Shown here: positions 26,904 to 36,888 of the stretch, one piece after another
How the letters are laid out: every line of letters starts with the position of its first letter
Numbering within the stretch: position 1 is the first letter of the stretch
NCBI GenBank assembly: GCA_963802415.1
Contig: CAWDIH010000001.1
Location: 806,001-870,000, forward strand
From: DATAES01 sp963802415
Lineage (GTDB): Bacteria; Actinomycetota; Acidimicrobiia; Acidimicrobiales; JACDCH01
Direction of reading: 5' to 3'
Length of the DNA stretch: 64,000 bases
Translations under genes and position numbers: made by a program
The notes under the pieces: model-generated
The model's database searches: none
Seen by the model: only the letters and a program-made list of their open reading frames with translations
What the model was told of the DNA's origin: nothing

Positions 26904-27356
26904 ATGCGTCGGATGCGGTCAGGAGCGATGGCGGCCATGACGATTGCGCTCGCGCTCGCCGCCGGGGCGTGTTCGAGCGACGACGACAGCACGGTCACGC
27001 CGGCCGCCGGCGCGGGCCCGAGCGAGAACGAGAGCAAGGCGCCGGAGGACGTCCGGGTTTCTGCGGCAGAGGTCTCGGCGGGCTTGACGCAGATCAGAGA
27101 CCTCACCGCGCAGGCTGCCCAAGCGGCGGGCTCCGACAAGGCGAAGGCGCATGAGCTCCACGAGCAGATCGAGCCTGTGTGGGAACACGTCGAAGGAACG
27201 GTGAAAGCCAACGATTCCGATGCGTACATCACCTTCGAGGACAGTTTCGCTGAGCTCGGCAACGCAATCGACGCCGGCGACTCCGCCAAGGCCCAACAGG
27301 CCGCAACCACCGTTGCCACGGCCGTGACCGCGTATCTCGAGAAGTACCCGGGCTGA
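26904..27356 (+). CDS. Lipoprotein of the FTR1 iron-uptake operon
   Basis: A 150-residue lipoprotein. The signal peptide ends in a lipobox LAAGACSS (C23), followed by an acidic Ser-rich linker. The rest is helical and acidic: HELHEQIEPVWEHVEGTVK, then ITFEDSFAELGNAIDAGD. The helical segment with His and paired Glu resembles the exported domains that accompany FTR1-type permeases (EfeO-like), without the full M75 peptidase domain. It is eight bases upstream of the permease gene, so the two form one operon. Confidence 0.7.
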   Translation: MRRMRSGAMAAMTIALALAAGACSSDDDSTVTPAAGAGPSENESKAPEDVRVSAAEVSAGLTQIRDLTAQAAQAAGSDKAKAHELHEQIEPVWEHVEGTVKANDSDAYITFEDSFAELGNAIDAGDSAKAQQAATTVATAVTAYLEKYPG

Positions 27357-27363
27357 CGGTCTG

Positions 27364-28627
27364 ATGCGCCGCGCCGCGCCCGTGGTGGCGAGCGCGATGG
27401 TCGCGCTCATCGGGTTGTTCCTGTTCGCCCCAGCGTCGTTCGCCTCGCCGCGCCAATCCACGAACGTCTCACGTGCCGAGGCTGTCCGCCAGCTCGACGT
27501 CGTCCGCCAATCGATCGATCGCACCCTCGAGCTGATCAAGCAGGGCGACGCGCAACAGGCGTTCGACGAGGCGAAGAGCGGCTACCTCAGCCACTTCGAG
27601 CTCGTCGAGGTGCCTTTGCGGGTCGTCAGCCCGAGCCTCACTGCCGACGCCGAGACGAAGTTCGCCGAGATCCGTGGGTTGATCACGGACGGCGCGTCCG
27701 TCAACGAGATCCGCTCGAACGTCGTGGACCTGCGCGGCCTCATCGACGACTCCGAGCGGCAACTCACTGACGAGGGTTTCAGCGCCCCGGCCGTCGTGTT
27801 CGGCCAGTCGTTCGTGATCATCTTCCGCGAAGGACTCGAGGCCGTGCTCTTGGTCACGGTGCTCCTCGGCTACCTCGAGGCGGCGCGAGCCAATCAGTAT
27901 CGGCGGCCCGTTCTGATGGGCATGGCCGCCGCGGCCGTCGCAACCGTGGTGACGTTCTTCGTCCTTCGCACCGTTCTGGCTGCGCTCCCGTTCGGTCGTG
28001 AGGTGCTCGAGGCAATCACGGCGCTCATCGCGGTGGTCGTGCTCTTCTATGTGTCGTTCTGGCTCGTGGCGAGGCTCGAGCAGAAGCGTTGGCTGGAGTT
28101 CCTCCGAGCCGCGTGTGTGGAGCGCGGTGTCGGTCGGATCCACGGCTGCGCTCGTGCTCGTCGGGTTCACCGCGGTGTATCGAGAGGGGTTCGAGACCGC
28201 GTTGTTCTACCAGGCACTGTTGTCGTTCGGTCCCGGCCTCGGCGCCTGGGTGGCGGCGGGATTGGCCGCAGGCGTGCTTGCGCTCGCGGCCGTGTCGTGG
28301 CTGATCTTCCGCCTCGGACGCAAGGTGCCGATGAAGGCGTTCCTGTCTGCGGCGGTGGTGCTGCTCATGGCGACATCGATCGCGTTCCTCGGCAATGCAG
28401 TGCGTTCGCTGCAAGAGGCTGACGTCGTCGCGTTGCATCGCTGGCCCGACTGGCCGCGGGCTCCGATCTTCCTGTCCCAATCGCTCGGCTATTGGCCGAC
28501 CCGTGAGACGATCACAGCGCAAGCGGTCCTCACAGCGGTGTACGTGCTCGGCGCCGTGTACGCCTTCGTGCTCCGGCCTCGGCTTCGCCGCAGCACGTCG
28601 CCTGCAGTCGCGCCAGCCGCGAGGTGA
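27364..28627 (+). CDS. efeU: FTR1-family iron permease EfeU (one frame break)
   Basis: An iron permease of about 420 residues. A signal peptide (AMVALIGLFLFAPASFA) and an exported helical domain of about 110 residues come first. The FTR1 membrane domain then has the two iron-channel motifs: IIFREGLEAVLLVTVLLGYL (near residue 155) and VYREGFETALFYQALL. The frame breaks near 28110, where one extra C in GAG(C)CGCG separates RWLEFLRA from RVWSAVSVGSTAAL. It transports ferric iron after oxidation in the periplasm or cell wall. Confidence 0.88.
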
Positions 28628-30708
28628 CTGTTCGAGTCGGCGTCGACGTCGGCGGAACGTTCACCAAGGCCGTGGCCTTCGACATCCATCGAGGGCAGGT
28701 CGTTGCCGAGGCCATCGTGCCGACCACGCACGCGCACGCCGACGGCGTCGCGGCCGGTGTGGTCGACGTCGTCGCACAGCTCGCGCGACTCGATCGGCGC
28801 CGCGAACGTCGAGCTGGTGACGCACTCGACGACGCAGGCCGTGAACGCGTTGCTCGAAGGCGACGTCGCCACGGTAGGGATGATCGGCTTGGGGCGAGCG
28901 CCCGACCTCCGCAAGGCGCGCAAGCGGACGATCGAACCGCGGATCGAGCTCAGCGAAGGCCGCGCGCTCGCCACCGTGCCCGAGTTCCTCGATGTCACGA
29001 ACGGACTCGATCCCGCAGTGGCGCGCGAAGCTGTGGAGCGGGTTCGAGCAAGAGGCGCAGAAGCCGTTGCCGTGGCGGAAGCGTTCGCACCGGATGACCT
29101 CACGAACGAAGGCGTGGTCGCCACTGCTGCAGAACAGCTCGGGCTGCCGGTGACGACGTCTGCAGAGCTGTCCGGGCTCTACGGACTCGAACTCAGAGCC
29201 GTCACCGCAGCGCTCAACGCGTCGATCTTGCCGATCGCGCTGCGAACCGCCCAAGTCGTCGGTGACGGTGTAGCCGGCGCGGGTGTCACGAGCCGCGGTG
29301 ATGGTCATGCGGGGTGACGGTGGCGCGACCGATCTCGCTGGATTCCGGCGAGCACCCGCCGCGCACGTTGTATTCGGGCCCAGCGGCGTCGGTCGCGGGC
29401 GCCCTGCGCTCCCACCGCATCGACGACGGCGTCATCGTCGAAGTCGGAGGCACGTCGACCAACGTCGCGCCGATCCGGCACGGCCGTCCCGCGCTCTCGT
29501 ACGTACAGGTCGCCAGCCACGCGACGGCGATCCGCGCACTCGACGTGCGGGTCCTCGGAGTGGCCGGAGGATCGATGCTGCGCTCGCGGCGCAATTCCGT
29601 GTACGGCGTCGGACCGCGATCCGCACACATCGCCGATCTGCCGTACGCATGCTTTCTTCAAGCCGACGACTTCGAAGGCGCGACGACGGCCCTCATTTCG
29701 CCGCGCCCTGGCGATCCGGAGGACCACCTCGTCGTTCGGCTCGCGGACGGCCGCGCCATCGCGCTCACGAACACCTGCGCCGCGAACGTGCTCGGCATCG
29801 TCGAGCCAGACGACTACGCGGCCGGTGACGCCGTCGCTGCACTTGCCGCGTTCGCCATCGCCGGCCGATTCCTTCGTCTGGCCCCGGAGGAGGTGGCGCG
29901 CCGCATGCTGCAAGCGTCGACACAGGCCGTTGGTGACCTCGTCTCCACGGTGATGCGCGATCACCATCTCGCTCGTCCGGTCCTTGTTGCCGTTGGTGGA
30001 GGCGCAGGCGCTCTCGGCCGAGCGGTTGCGAGCGCGATGGGCCTCGAGATCGTCGTCCCGGCGAAAGCGGAAGTGATCAGCGCCGTCGGTGACGCGCTGT
30101 CCCTCGTGCGCGCCGAGCGAGAACGCACGATGGAACGGCCCACGCCCTCGGACATCGAGCGTCTCGTGGCGGAAGTCGAAAGTGAGGCGTTGGCCGCGGG
30201 CGCGGCGGCGTCGACCCTCGACGTGCGGGTTGAGAACCTTCCCGAGCGCAGTGCGGTGCGTGCTGTCGTGACGGGCGCGGTCGCCTTGAGCTCGGGAGCC
30301 CTTCCGGGACGTCGACCAGCTACGGCATCAGAAGCTGACGAAACGGCGCGGGGCCGTGGGTACGGCGGCACGGATCCAGTCGGCCAGTACTGGATCGCGA
30401 CGACGGATGGCCGCTGGCGGCGCGTCGTCGCGCTCGATCGCTACGGCGACGTCGCCGTCGAGGTGGACGGTGTGGCCCTCCGGTTGGTGAGCGCTGACCC
30501 CTCCGGCGCCGAGGCGACGATCGCCGCTGCCCTCGAAGCGAACGCGCGGCGTGTCGGCCCGGCCTCGATCCCGGCGGATGCCTGGGTGATCAGTGGCAGC
30601 CGGTTCCTCCAGGTCCCGAGGCCGGATGCCCGCGCCGTCCTCGACACCGTGCGTACGGTAAGCGGCGGGGCCATCGACGACGCGGTCGTCATCATCGGAA
30701 GAGACTGA
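28624..30708 (+). CDS. Hydantoinase/oxoprolinase-family (HyuA-like) protein (three frame breaks)
   Basis: A protein of about 690 residues with the HyuA fold. The N-terminus is VRVGVDVGGTFTKAVAFD. Next come VTHSTTQAVNALLEGDVATV, PEFLDVTNGLDPAV and AAVMVMRGDGGATDL. TLYSGPAASVAGALRSH, VIVEVGGTSTNVAPIRHGRP and VAVGGGAGALGRAVA complete the ATPase-like core. Members are ATP-dependent amidohydrolases or ketone carboxylases; the substrate here is open. The frame changes near 28790, 29295 and 29345. Its start overlaps the efeU stop, so it is in the iron operon although no functional link is known. Confidence 0.75.
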
Positions 30709-30711
30709 CGC

Positions 30712-31152
30712 GTGGCCCTGTACATCCCTGCTTCCCGCCGGCGACGTCGGACGATCCTGTTTGTTGCGGCCGCGCTCGTGGTGGGTCTGATTGTCGGCGT
30801 GTTCGCTGGTCGCGCCTCGTCGCCGTCGCTGACAGACCGGGTCAATTCCGTGCAGGAGCGGGCGCGTGAGACGGCTGCCGGATTGCGTGTGCTGTCGCTG
30901 CACCAACAAGCGGACGCAACGTCGGCCGGAACCCTCGGCGACGGCGGCGCCGATCTCGTCCTCGACAGAACGCGCGGCGAGCTCCAGAGCGAGTTCTCCG
31001 ACGCACCGTGGTTGGACGCAGCTGCCCGCGAGCAGTTGCTCGACGAGCTCGACGCGCTCGACTCGCAGACCGACCGCACCTCACCGGCGTTCGCGTCCGC
31101 GGCCGACGCGCTCGCATCGCACATCGAGGCGACCTTCGGGCTGCGCCAATGA
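30712..31152 (+). CDS. Membrane-anchored helical protein, function unknown
   Basis: A 146-residue protein starting at GTG 30712, three bases after the HyuA-like stop. A short basic N-terminus (RRRRRT) and one transmembrane segment (ILFVAAALVVGLIVGVFAG) are followed by an exported helical region rich in Leu, Asp and Arg. It ends convergently, directly abutting the stop of the next minus-strand gene. No family recognised. Confidence 0.65.
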   Translation: MALYIPASRRRRRTILFVAAALVVGLIVGVFAGRASSPSLTDRVNSVQERARETAAGLRVLSLHQQADATSAGTLGDGGADLVLDRTRGELQSEFSDAPWLDAAAREQLLDELDALDSQTDRTSPAFASAADALASHIEATFGLRQ

Positions 31153-31722
31153 TCAACCTCGGATCCCGTCGACGACGAGGATGATGCCGAACACGACAAA
31201 CGCGACGAAGGCGCCGATCCGGATCGCTCGTTCCGGCAATCGAGTGCCCATCTGGTGACCGACGAGGATCGCGAGTGCGTCAGCGGCGACCATCCCCAAG
31301 GTCGAGCCGGCCCACACGCCGAGCAGGCCTTCGCTCGTCGCAAGTGTGATCGTCGCCAGCATGGTCTTGTCGCCGAGCTCGGCGAGGAAGAACGCGACCG
31401 ACGCGGCGACGACAACCGAATGATCGGTTCGCTGCGCGCGACCCGCTTCGGCTTCTTCGAGCGTGTCGCCTCGGAGCGACCACGCGGCGAAGCCGAAGAA
31501 GGCCACCCCCGCGATGATCGAGAGCGCACGGGTCGGGAGGGCGGCGCCGACGACGGCACCGATGAGCACCGACATCGCATGTACGAGCGCCGTCGCGATC
31601 GTGATGCCGATGAGAATCGGCAAGGCGCGATAGCGCGCGGCGAACGCGAGCGCCATCAGCTGGCTCTTGTCGCCGAGCTCGGCGACGAAGATGACGCCGA
31701 AGCTCAGGAGGAACGCGTGCAT
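31153..31722 (-). CDS. GDT1/TMEM165-family (UPF0016) metal transporter
   Basis: A 189-residue membrane protein with the two hallmark motifs: VIFVAELGDKSQLMALAF near the N-terminus and VAFFLAELGDKTMLATITLA in the second half. About six transmembrane segments are predicted by eye. The family exports Mn2+ or exchanges Ca2+/Mn2+ for protons. It is intact. The gene is ten bases downstream of the alcohol dehydrogenase gene and convergent with the plus-strand gene before it. Confidence 0.9.
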   Translation of the reverse strand: MHAFLLSFGVIFVAELGDKSQLMALAFAARYRALPILIGITIATALVHAMSVLIGAVVGAALPTRALSIIAGVAFFGFAAWSLRGDTLEEAEAGRAQRTDHSVVVAASVAFFLAELGDKTMLATITLATSEGLLGVWAGSTLGMVAADALAILVGHQMGTRLPERAIRIGAFVAFVVFGIILVVDGIRG

Positions 31723-31731
31723 GCCGCGGCG

Positions 31732-32748
31732 TCAACTGGAGGGGACGAGCACCGCGGCTCCGGTGAATCTGTCGTGGGCGAGATCGGCGAGCGCACGGTC
31801 GGCGTGCTCGAGCGGATAGGGCACGACGGTTGGACGAATGGGGATCTGCGCCGCCAAGGAGAGCAGCGCCTCTCCGTCTCGGCGTGTGTTCGCAGTGACA
31901 CTGCGCAACTGACGCTCCTGAAAGAGGTGCGTCTGGTACTGCAGTCGCGGAATGTCGCTCAAGTAGATGCCGGCCACCGCGAGCGTCCCGCCCCGGTCGA
32001 GTGCCGCCATAGCCACCGGGACGAGCTCGCCCGCCGGGGCAAACAGGATCGCCGCATCGAGCTTCTCCGGCGGCTCGTCGGTGGCACCCTGGACCGATGC
32101 GGCACCGAGTTCGCGTGCAAGGCGTCGCGCGTCGGCGGCGCGTGTCATGACGTGCACGGTCGCACCTTCGTACATCGCGACCTGCGCGGCGAGATGCGCG
32201 GATGCCCCGAACCCGTAGATACCGAGCCGTCCTCTTTCGGGCAGAGCACTGCGCCGCAGTGCCCGGTAGCCGATGATGCCTGCGCACAGCAGTGGGGCGG
32301 CCTCCGTATCGGTGAACGCCGGTGGGATGGCATACGCGTAGTCCTCGTGAACCGTGGCGAGGCCGGCGTAGCCGCCGTCGGCGTCCCACCCCGTGAACGC
32401 CGGCGCCAGGCACAGGTTCTCGCGGCCGCTCCGGCAGAACACGCACCTGCCGCACGTCCATCGCAGCCATGCGATGCCGACGCGATCGCCGATGTCGAAG
32501 CGATGTGCGTTGGGTCCTTGCGCGATCACGTGGCCGACGATCTCGTGTCCCGGGACGGTTCGCGGTCGATGTGGTGGGAGGTCTCCCTCGGCGAGGTGGA
32601 GGTCGGTGCGGCAGACGCCACAGGCCGCCACGCTCACCAGAACCTCGTTCGGTCCCGGAGTCGGATCAGGTCGCTCGCCGGATCGCAGCGGCGTGCTGTC
32701 GATCGGGCCCGGCTCTTCGACCCACCACGCGAACACTGCGCGAATCAT
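31732..32748 (-). CDS. Zinc-dependent alcohol dehydrogenase
   Basis: A 338-residue medium-chain dehydrogenase. Catalytic-zinc segment VAACGVCRTDLHLAEGD with a following PGHEIVGHV; structural-zinc cysteines in CGRCVFCRSGRENLC; nucleotide-binding turn LGIYGFGASAHLAAQVA. It oxidises alcohols or reduces aldehydes with NAD(P). It is intact. The start at 32748 is 24 bp from the divergent ATPase gene, so the two may share a control region. Confidence 0.9.
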   Translation of the reverse strand: MIRAVFAWWVEEPGPIDSTPLRSGERPDPTPGPNEVLVSVAACGVCRTDLHLAEGDLPPHRPRTVPGHEIVGHVIAQGPNAHRFDIGDRVGIAWLRWTCGRCVFCRSGRENLCLAPAFTGWDADGGYAGLATVHEDYAYAIPPAFTDTEAAPLLCAGIIGYRALRRSALPERGRLGIYGFGASAHLAAQVAMYEGATVHVMTRAADARRLARELGAASVQGATDEPPEKLDAAILFAPAGELVPVAMAALDRGGTLAVAGIYLSDIPRLQYQTHLFQERQLRSVTANTRRDGEALLSLAAQIPIRPTVVPYPLEHADRALADLAHDRFTGAAVLVPSS

Positions 32749-32771
32749 CGCACCGGCGCGACGATGCAGTC

Positions 32772-35147
32772 ATGACGACGCCGGCCGCGACGTCGGAGGG
32801 CGTCGCGGTTGCCCTGACGGAGGCTGAGGCAAGGGCCCGCGCTGCGGCGGGCCGGGCCAACACGGTCGTCGACCAGACGAGCCGTCCTGTGTCGGCGATC
32901 GTGCGTGCCAACGTCCTGACGCGGTTCAACGCGTTGCTCGGCTCGTTGCTGGTGGTGATCCTGATCGTCGGTCCAATACAGGACGCGCTGTTCGGCATCA
33001 TCCTGGTCGGCAACACCTTGGTCGGCGTCGTCCAGGAAGTGCGTGCGAAGCGGACGCTCGATCGTCTGGTTGTCGTCGGCGGAGCCACGGCGACCGTTGT
33101 GCGAGCGGAGGGCAAGCGCGAGGTGCCGTCGCGTGATGTGGTCGAAGGCGACATCGTCGAGGTCGGCCGCGGTGACCAGATCGTGGTCGACGGTGTGGTC
33201 CTGTCGAGTGACGACCTCGAGGTCGACGAGTCGTTGCTGACGGGCGAGTCGGAGCCAATGGCGAAGCCGCAGGGCAGTACGTTGCTCTCCGGCTCGTGGG
33301 TTGTCGCCGGAAGTGGCCAGCAGCTCTCGGAAGTCGTCGGCGAAGCCTCGTATGGCAGGCGAATCGCCGCCGAAGGGCGGCGCTTCGTGCTCGCGAAGTC
33401 GGAGCTGCGCGCCGGAGTCGACGTGATCCTGCGTGGCGTCACCTGGGTCCTCGTTCCCACCGCGATCCTCTTGGTGGTCAGTCAGCTCGCACAGGCGAGC
33501 AATCTGAACGAAGCGCTGCGGGTCTCGGTTGCCGGCGTCGTGAACATGGTCCCCGAAGGCCTGGTGCTGTTGCTGAGCACAGCGCTCGCGGTCGGAATCA
33601 TTCGACTGGGTCGCAAGCGCGTGCTCGTCGGTGAGCTTGGCGCACTCGAAGGTCTCGCCCGCGCCGACGTGCTGTGCGTCGACAAGACGGGCACGCTCAC
33701 CGACGGCACGCCCGATCTCGTAGCGATCGAACCGCTCGGCGAAGGAATCGACGTCGACGACGTGTTGGCGGGTTTCGCGGCAAGCGATCCCGACCCGAAC
33801 GCCAGCTTGCTGGCCATTCTCCGCGCCCGACACGGCACGCCGTGGCCTGTCACGTGGCGGGTGGCGTTCTCATCCGCGCAACGATGGTCGGCCGTCGGCA
33901 CCGGTCAAGGTGGTTGGGCCCTTGGAGCGCCCGATGTGCTCATGGACTGGGTGGCGCCGCCGTACCGCGAGATGTTGCCGCAAGCCACGCAACGCATTCG
34001 GGAACACGTCTCGGTCGGACGTCGCGTGCTGCTGTTCGGCTGGTATCCAGGGGAGAGCCCCGAGGATCGTCCCGACGGACGATTTCAACCGGTGGCCATC
34101 GTCGCCCTGGGCGAGCAAGTGCGCGGCGACGCCATGTCCACGGTGTCGTGGTTCGCCGAGCAGGGCGTGACGTTGAAAGTGCTCTCCGGTGACGAGCCGA
34201 CGACGGTCGGCGCCGTCGCGTCGGCGGTCGGCATCGAAGGATCCGATCAACCGACGAACGCACGCGACCTTCCTCGCGATGATCCTGTCGCCTACGCCAA
34301 CCTCGCCCACGAGCGCAACGTCTTCGGTCGCGTCGGTCCCGACGAGAAGCTTGCAATCATCTCCTCGCTGCAACAGCACGGCCATACGGTCGGAATGATC
34401 GGTGACGGGGTCAATGACGTGCCGGCCCTGAAGCAAGCTGACCTCGGCGTCGCCATGGGATCGGGCTCGTCAGCCGCCCGCAGCGCGGCGCAAGTGGTGC
34501 TGCTCGACTCGCGATTCACGGCGCTACCCGCGGTCGTTGCTGAAGGCCGGCGAGTCATCGGGAACATCGAACAAGTGGCGAAGTTGTTCGTGACGAAGAC
34601 CGTCTACGCGTGTCTTCTCGCCATCGCTGTCGGTGTGGCGGAGCGTCCCTTCCCGTTCTATGCGCGCCATCTCACGCTCGTGAGCTCGCTGACCATCGGC
34701 ATTCCAGCGTTCGTCCTCGCGCTCTCGCCGGGCGAGGAACGCGTTGAACCGCGCTTCCTGACTCGTGTCCTCGGCACCGCGCTGCCCGCTGGTTTCGTTG
34801 CCGCAGGTGCAACATTCGCGGGCTACGAGATGGCGCGCGAAGAGGGCTTGAGCCTCGACGAATGTCGGACGGTGGCGACGCTCGTTCTGTTCGGAGTCGC
34901 CACGTGGGTGTTGACCATCGTCGCTCGGCCGCTCACACGCGCTCGTGTCGCGCTGATCACCCTGATGATCGGCCTGTTCGTGATCGCGTTGGCGTTGCCC
35001 GGCACGCGCACGTACTTCTCACTGGATCTTCCAGATCTCGTCATGTTCATGGCAGTGATCGGAATCGTCGCCGTTGCCGGAGCGCTGCTGGAAATCGGGT
35101 GGCGAGTCTCGAGCTTGGTGTCCGCCTGGTGGCGCTCCCGTCATTGA
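32772..35147 (+). CDS. P-type cation ATPase, CtpE-like
   Basis: A 791-residue P-type ATPase. TGES (about residues 156-159) lies in the actuator domain, the phosphorylated aspartate D304 is in VLCVDKTGTLTDG, and the hinge MIGDGVNDVPALKQADLGVA is intact. The metal-site helix has VVNMVPEGLVLLLSTALAVG with PEGL, as in mycobacterial CtpE, a calcium transporter. N-terminal heavy-metal domains and CPx motifs are absent, which excludes copper or zinc types. ATG 32772 is preferred; the frame is open upstream into the divergent gene. Confidence 0.88.
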   Translation: MTTPAATSEGVAVALTEAEARARAAAGRANTVVDQTSRPVSAIVRANVLTRFNALLGSLLVVILIVGPIQDALFGIILVGNTLVGVVQEVRAKRTLDRLVVVGGATATVVRAEGKREVPSRDVVEGDIVEVGRGDQIVVDGVVLSSDDLEVDESLLTGESEPMAKPQGSTLLSGSWVVAGSGQQLSEVVGEASYGRRIAAEGRRFVLAKSELRAGVDVILRGVTWVLVPTAILLVVSQLAQASNLNEALRVSVAGVVNMVPEGLVLLLSTALAVGIIRLGRKRVLVGELGALEGLARADVLCVDKTGTLTDGTPDLVAIEPLGEGIDVDDVLAGFAASDPDPNASLLAILRARHGTPWPVTWRVAFSSAQRWSAVGTGQGGWALGAPDVLMDWVAPPYREMLPQATQRIREHVSVGRRVLLFGWYPGESPEDRPDGRFQPVAIVALGEQVRGDAMSTVSWFAEQGVTLKVLSGDEPTTVGAVASAVGIEGSDQPTNARDLPRDDPVAYANLAHERNVFGRVGPDEKLAIISSLQQHGHTVGMIGDGVNDVPALKQADLGVAMGSGSSAARSAAQVVLLDSRFTALPAVVAEGRRVIGNIEQVAKLFVTKTVYACLLAIAVGVAERPFPFYARHLTLVSSLTIGIPAFVLALSPGEERVEPRFLTRVLGTALPAGFVAAGATFAGYEMAREEGLSLDECRTVATLVLFGVATWVLTIVARPLTRARVALITLMIGLFVIALALPGTRTYFSLDLPDLVMFMAVIGIVAVAGALLEIGWRVSSLVSAWWRSRH

Positions 35148-35773
35148 CGTCCTGATTGTTGGTCTTGCCGTTCTCGGCGCTTCGTCAGCACGACTCGGGT
35201 GATGAAGGCAGCGGCGACCAGAGCAAGCAACACGTACGAGACTTGCCCGATGCGTTCCTCGACCGCCTTGTACGACGAGCCCGCCAAGTAGCCGACGATG
35301 AGGACAGCTGGAATTGCAACTATCGCGCCTAGAACGTTCCACAACAGGAACTGTCTGTACGGCATGCGCGCATCCCCGGCGATCGCCGGCACGACCGCGC
35401 GGAGGACGCCGATGAATCGCCCGAAGAAGATCGACACGCCGCCGCGGCGATGGACATATTCGTGCGCTCGTGCCCAGCGCTTCTCACCGACCTTGCGACC
35501 GAACCACGACGAACGGAGTCGAGGTCCGACGTGACGTCCGATCTCGTAGCCGAGCGAGTCGCCGAGTATGGCACCCACCACCGCGCACACGATGCAGAGC
35601 GCGAGCGAAAGCCTTCCTTCCTGCGCGAGCACGCCCGCGATCAGCAAGGCGGTCTCACCCGGAATGAACAACCCGACGAAGGCGGACGCCTCGAGCAGGC
35701 ACAGCGTGAACAGGAGCACATAGCCCCAGGGATCAACCGCATCACCGAGGGCGTTGACCGCGTCTTCGATCAC
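35141..35773 (-). CDS. DedA-family membrane protein
   Basis: A 210-residue membrane protein with the DedA/SNARE-associated pattern: FVGLFIPGETALLIAGVLA, VVGAILGDSLGYEIGRHVG, the conserved HEYVHRRGGVSIFFGRFIGV and LRAVVPAIAGDARMPYRQF. The family works in lipid or polyprenyl-phosphate translocation and membrane homeostasis. It is intact. Its stop overlaps the end of the ATPase gene by seven bases (convergent). Confidence 0.9.
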   Translation of the reverse strand: MIEDAVNALGDAVDPWGYVLLFTLCLLEASAFVGLFIPGETALLIAGVLAQEGRLSLALCIVCAVVGAILGDSLGYEIGRHVGPRLRSSWFGRKVGEKRWARAHEYVHRRGGVSIFFGRFIGVLRAVVPAIAGDARMPYRQFLLWNVLGAIVAIPAVLIVGYLAGSSYKAVEERIGQVSYVLLALVAAAFITRVVLTKRRERQDQQSGRQ

Positions 35774-35777
35774 CGGC

Positions 35778-36795
35778 TCAGCTCAGCAGAGGCAGGCGGC
35801 TCCGAGCACGTCGCGGCACGCTCGTGTCCGACTCGCGCGTTTTGGACCGCTGGGCGGAGCGAGATGGCGAGGACCGCTCTAAGATCCGACGCCATGAAGA
35901 AGCTGCTTCTCCTCGCCGTTCTTGTCGCGCTCGCTGCTTTCGCCGCCCGAAAGGTGCGCGCCGCGTAGCGGCAACTGCTTCCGACCGTCCGGCCGAACGC
36001 TTTGCGGCGTCGCCGGGGTCGCGCCGCAACCACCACCACACCGCACCGCCGCCGACGGCAGCTGCCACGAGCCCGCCCACGGCAGTTGTCGGTCCCGGTC
36101 GAGAGGTCGGCATTCGATCGCGTAGCCGCACACGGCGCGTGAAGGTCCGAATCTCCCACCCGTGCTCGCGCGCCACTCGCTGCAACTCGCGATCGGGATT
36201 GACTGCGGTGGCATGACCGACACACTCCAGCATCGGTATGTCTGTCGCCGAATCGCTGTACCCATAGGACGCTGCGAGATCGATACCCCGTTCCTTCGCA
36301 ACCTCGATCATGACCTCGGCCTTCTGCGGGCCGTAGCAGTACAGCTCCGTCGTTCCCGTGTACCGCCCATCGTCGTCCACACGGCTCCGGGTGGCGAGGT
36401 AGCCGTCGACCCCGAGGTAGCGCGCGAGTGGCGCGACGATCTCTTCCGGTGACGCGGAGACGATGTAGATGAGCCGTCCTGCCTCGCGATGTTCTCGGAT
36501 GAGATCGAGTGCCTCGTCGTAGACGATCGGCTCGACGACGTCCTCCAAGGTCTCTTCGACGATCTCGCGCACCCTTTCCTGATGCCACCCCTTCGTGAGT
36601 GCCAGCACGGAGTCGCGCATGCGCGGCGAGCTTGGCTTCGTCCGCACCGAGGTACATGTACACGAGCTGTCCGTAGAGCGCGCGCAGCAACAACCGCCGT
36701 GAGATGAGCCCCTCGCGGTAGAAGGAACGCCCGAACGCGACCATCGACGCCTTGGCGATGACGGTCTTGTCGAGGTCGAAGAACGCAGCCTCCAC
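35778..36795 (-). CDS. HAD-IB family phosphatase with membrane tail (one frame break)
   Basis: A HAD-superfamily subfamily IB hydrolase. The catalytic DxD is at the start (EAAFFDLDKTVIAKASMVAF), followed by LISRRLLLRALYGQLVYMYL. After the break come RLIYIVSASPEEIVAPLARY (motif II Ser), GPQKAEVMIEVAKERG and SYGYSDSATDIPMLECVGHA (motif III/IV). A C-terminal transmembrane segment GGLVAAAVGGGAVWWWL follows, then a long Arg/Ser-rich tail of doubtful quality. The frame changes near 36625 (one extra base in CTCGC(C)GCGC). A lipid or serine-phosphate substrate is possible but unproven. Confidence 0.78.
35894..35968 (+). CDS. Possible 24-residue membrane peptide with near-leaderless promoter
   Basis: An ATG at 35894 opens a 24-codon frame, MKKLLLLAVLVALAAFAARK then VRAA, one hydrophobic helix with basic ends. 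A TAAGAT -10-like box lies nine bases before the ATG, so a near-leaderless transcript is conceivable. It overlaps, on the other strand, the low-quality tail of the HAD gene. Short hydrophobic peptides starting MKKLL are common in actinobacteria, but chance cannot be ruled out. Confidence 0.35.
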   Translation: MKKLLLLAVLVALAAFAARKVRAA

Positions 36796-36888
36796 GCGCC
36801 GCGACCCTAACGGGGCCACATCACGAACCGGTGTCCGCACGATGAACGGTCGCATTCGGATCCGAGCGATCGCACGTCAGTCCGCGGC

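Noticed and set aside
30441..31580. 379-codon minus-strand frame
   Set aside because: It overlaps the HyuA-like gene, a membrane protein and the GDT1 gene; Ser/Arg-rich shadow without motifs.
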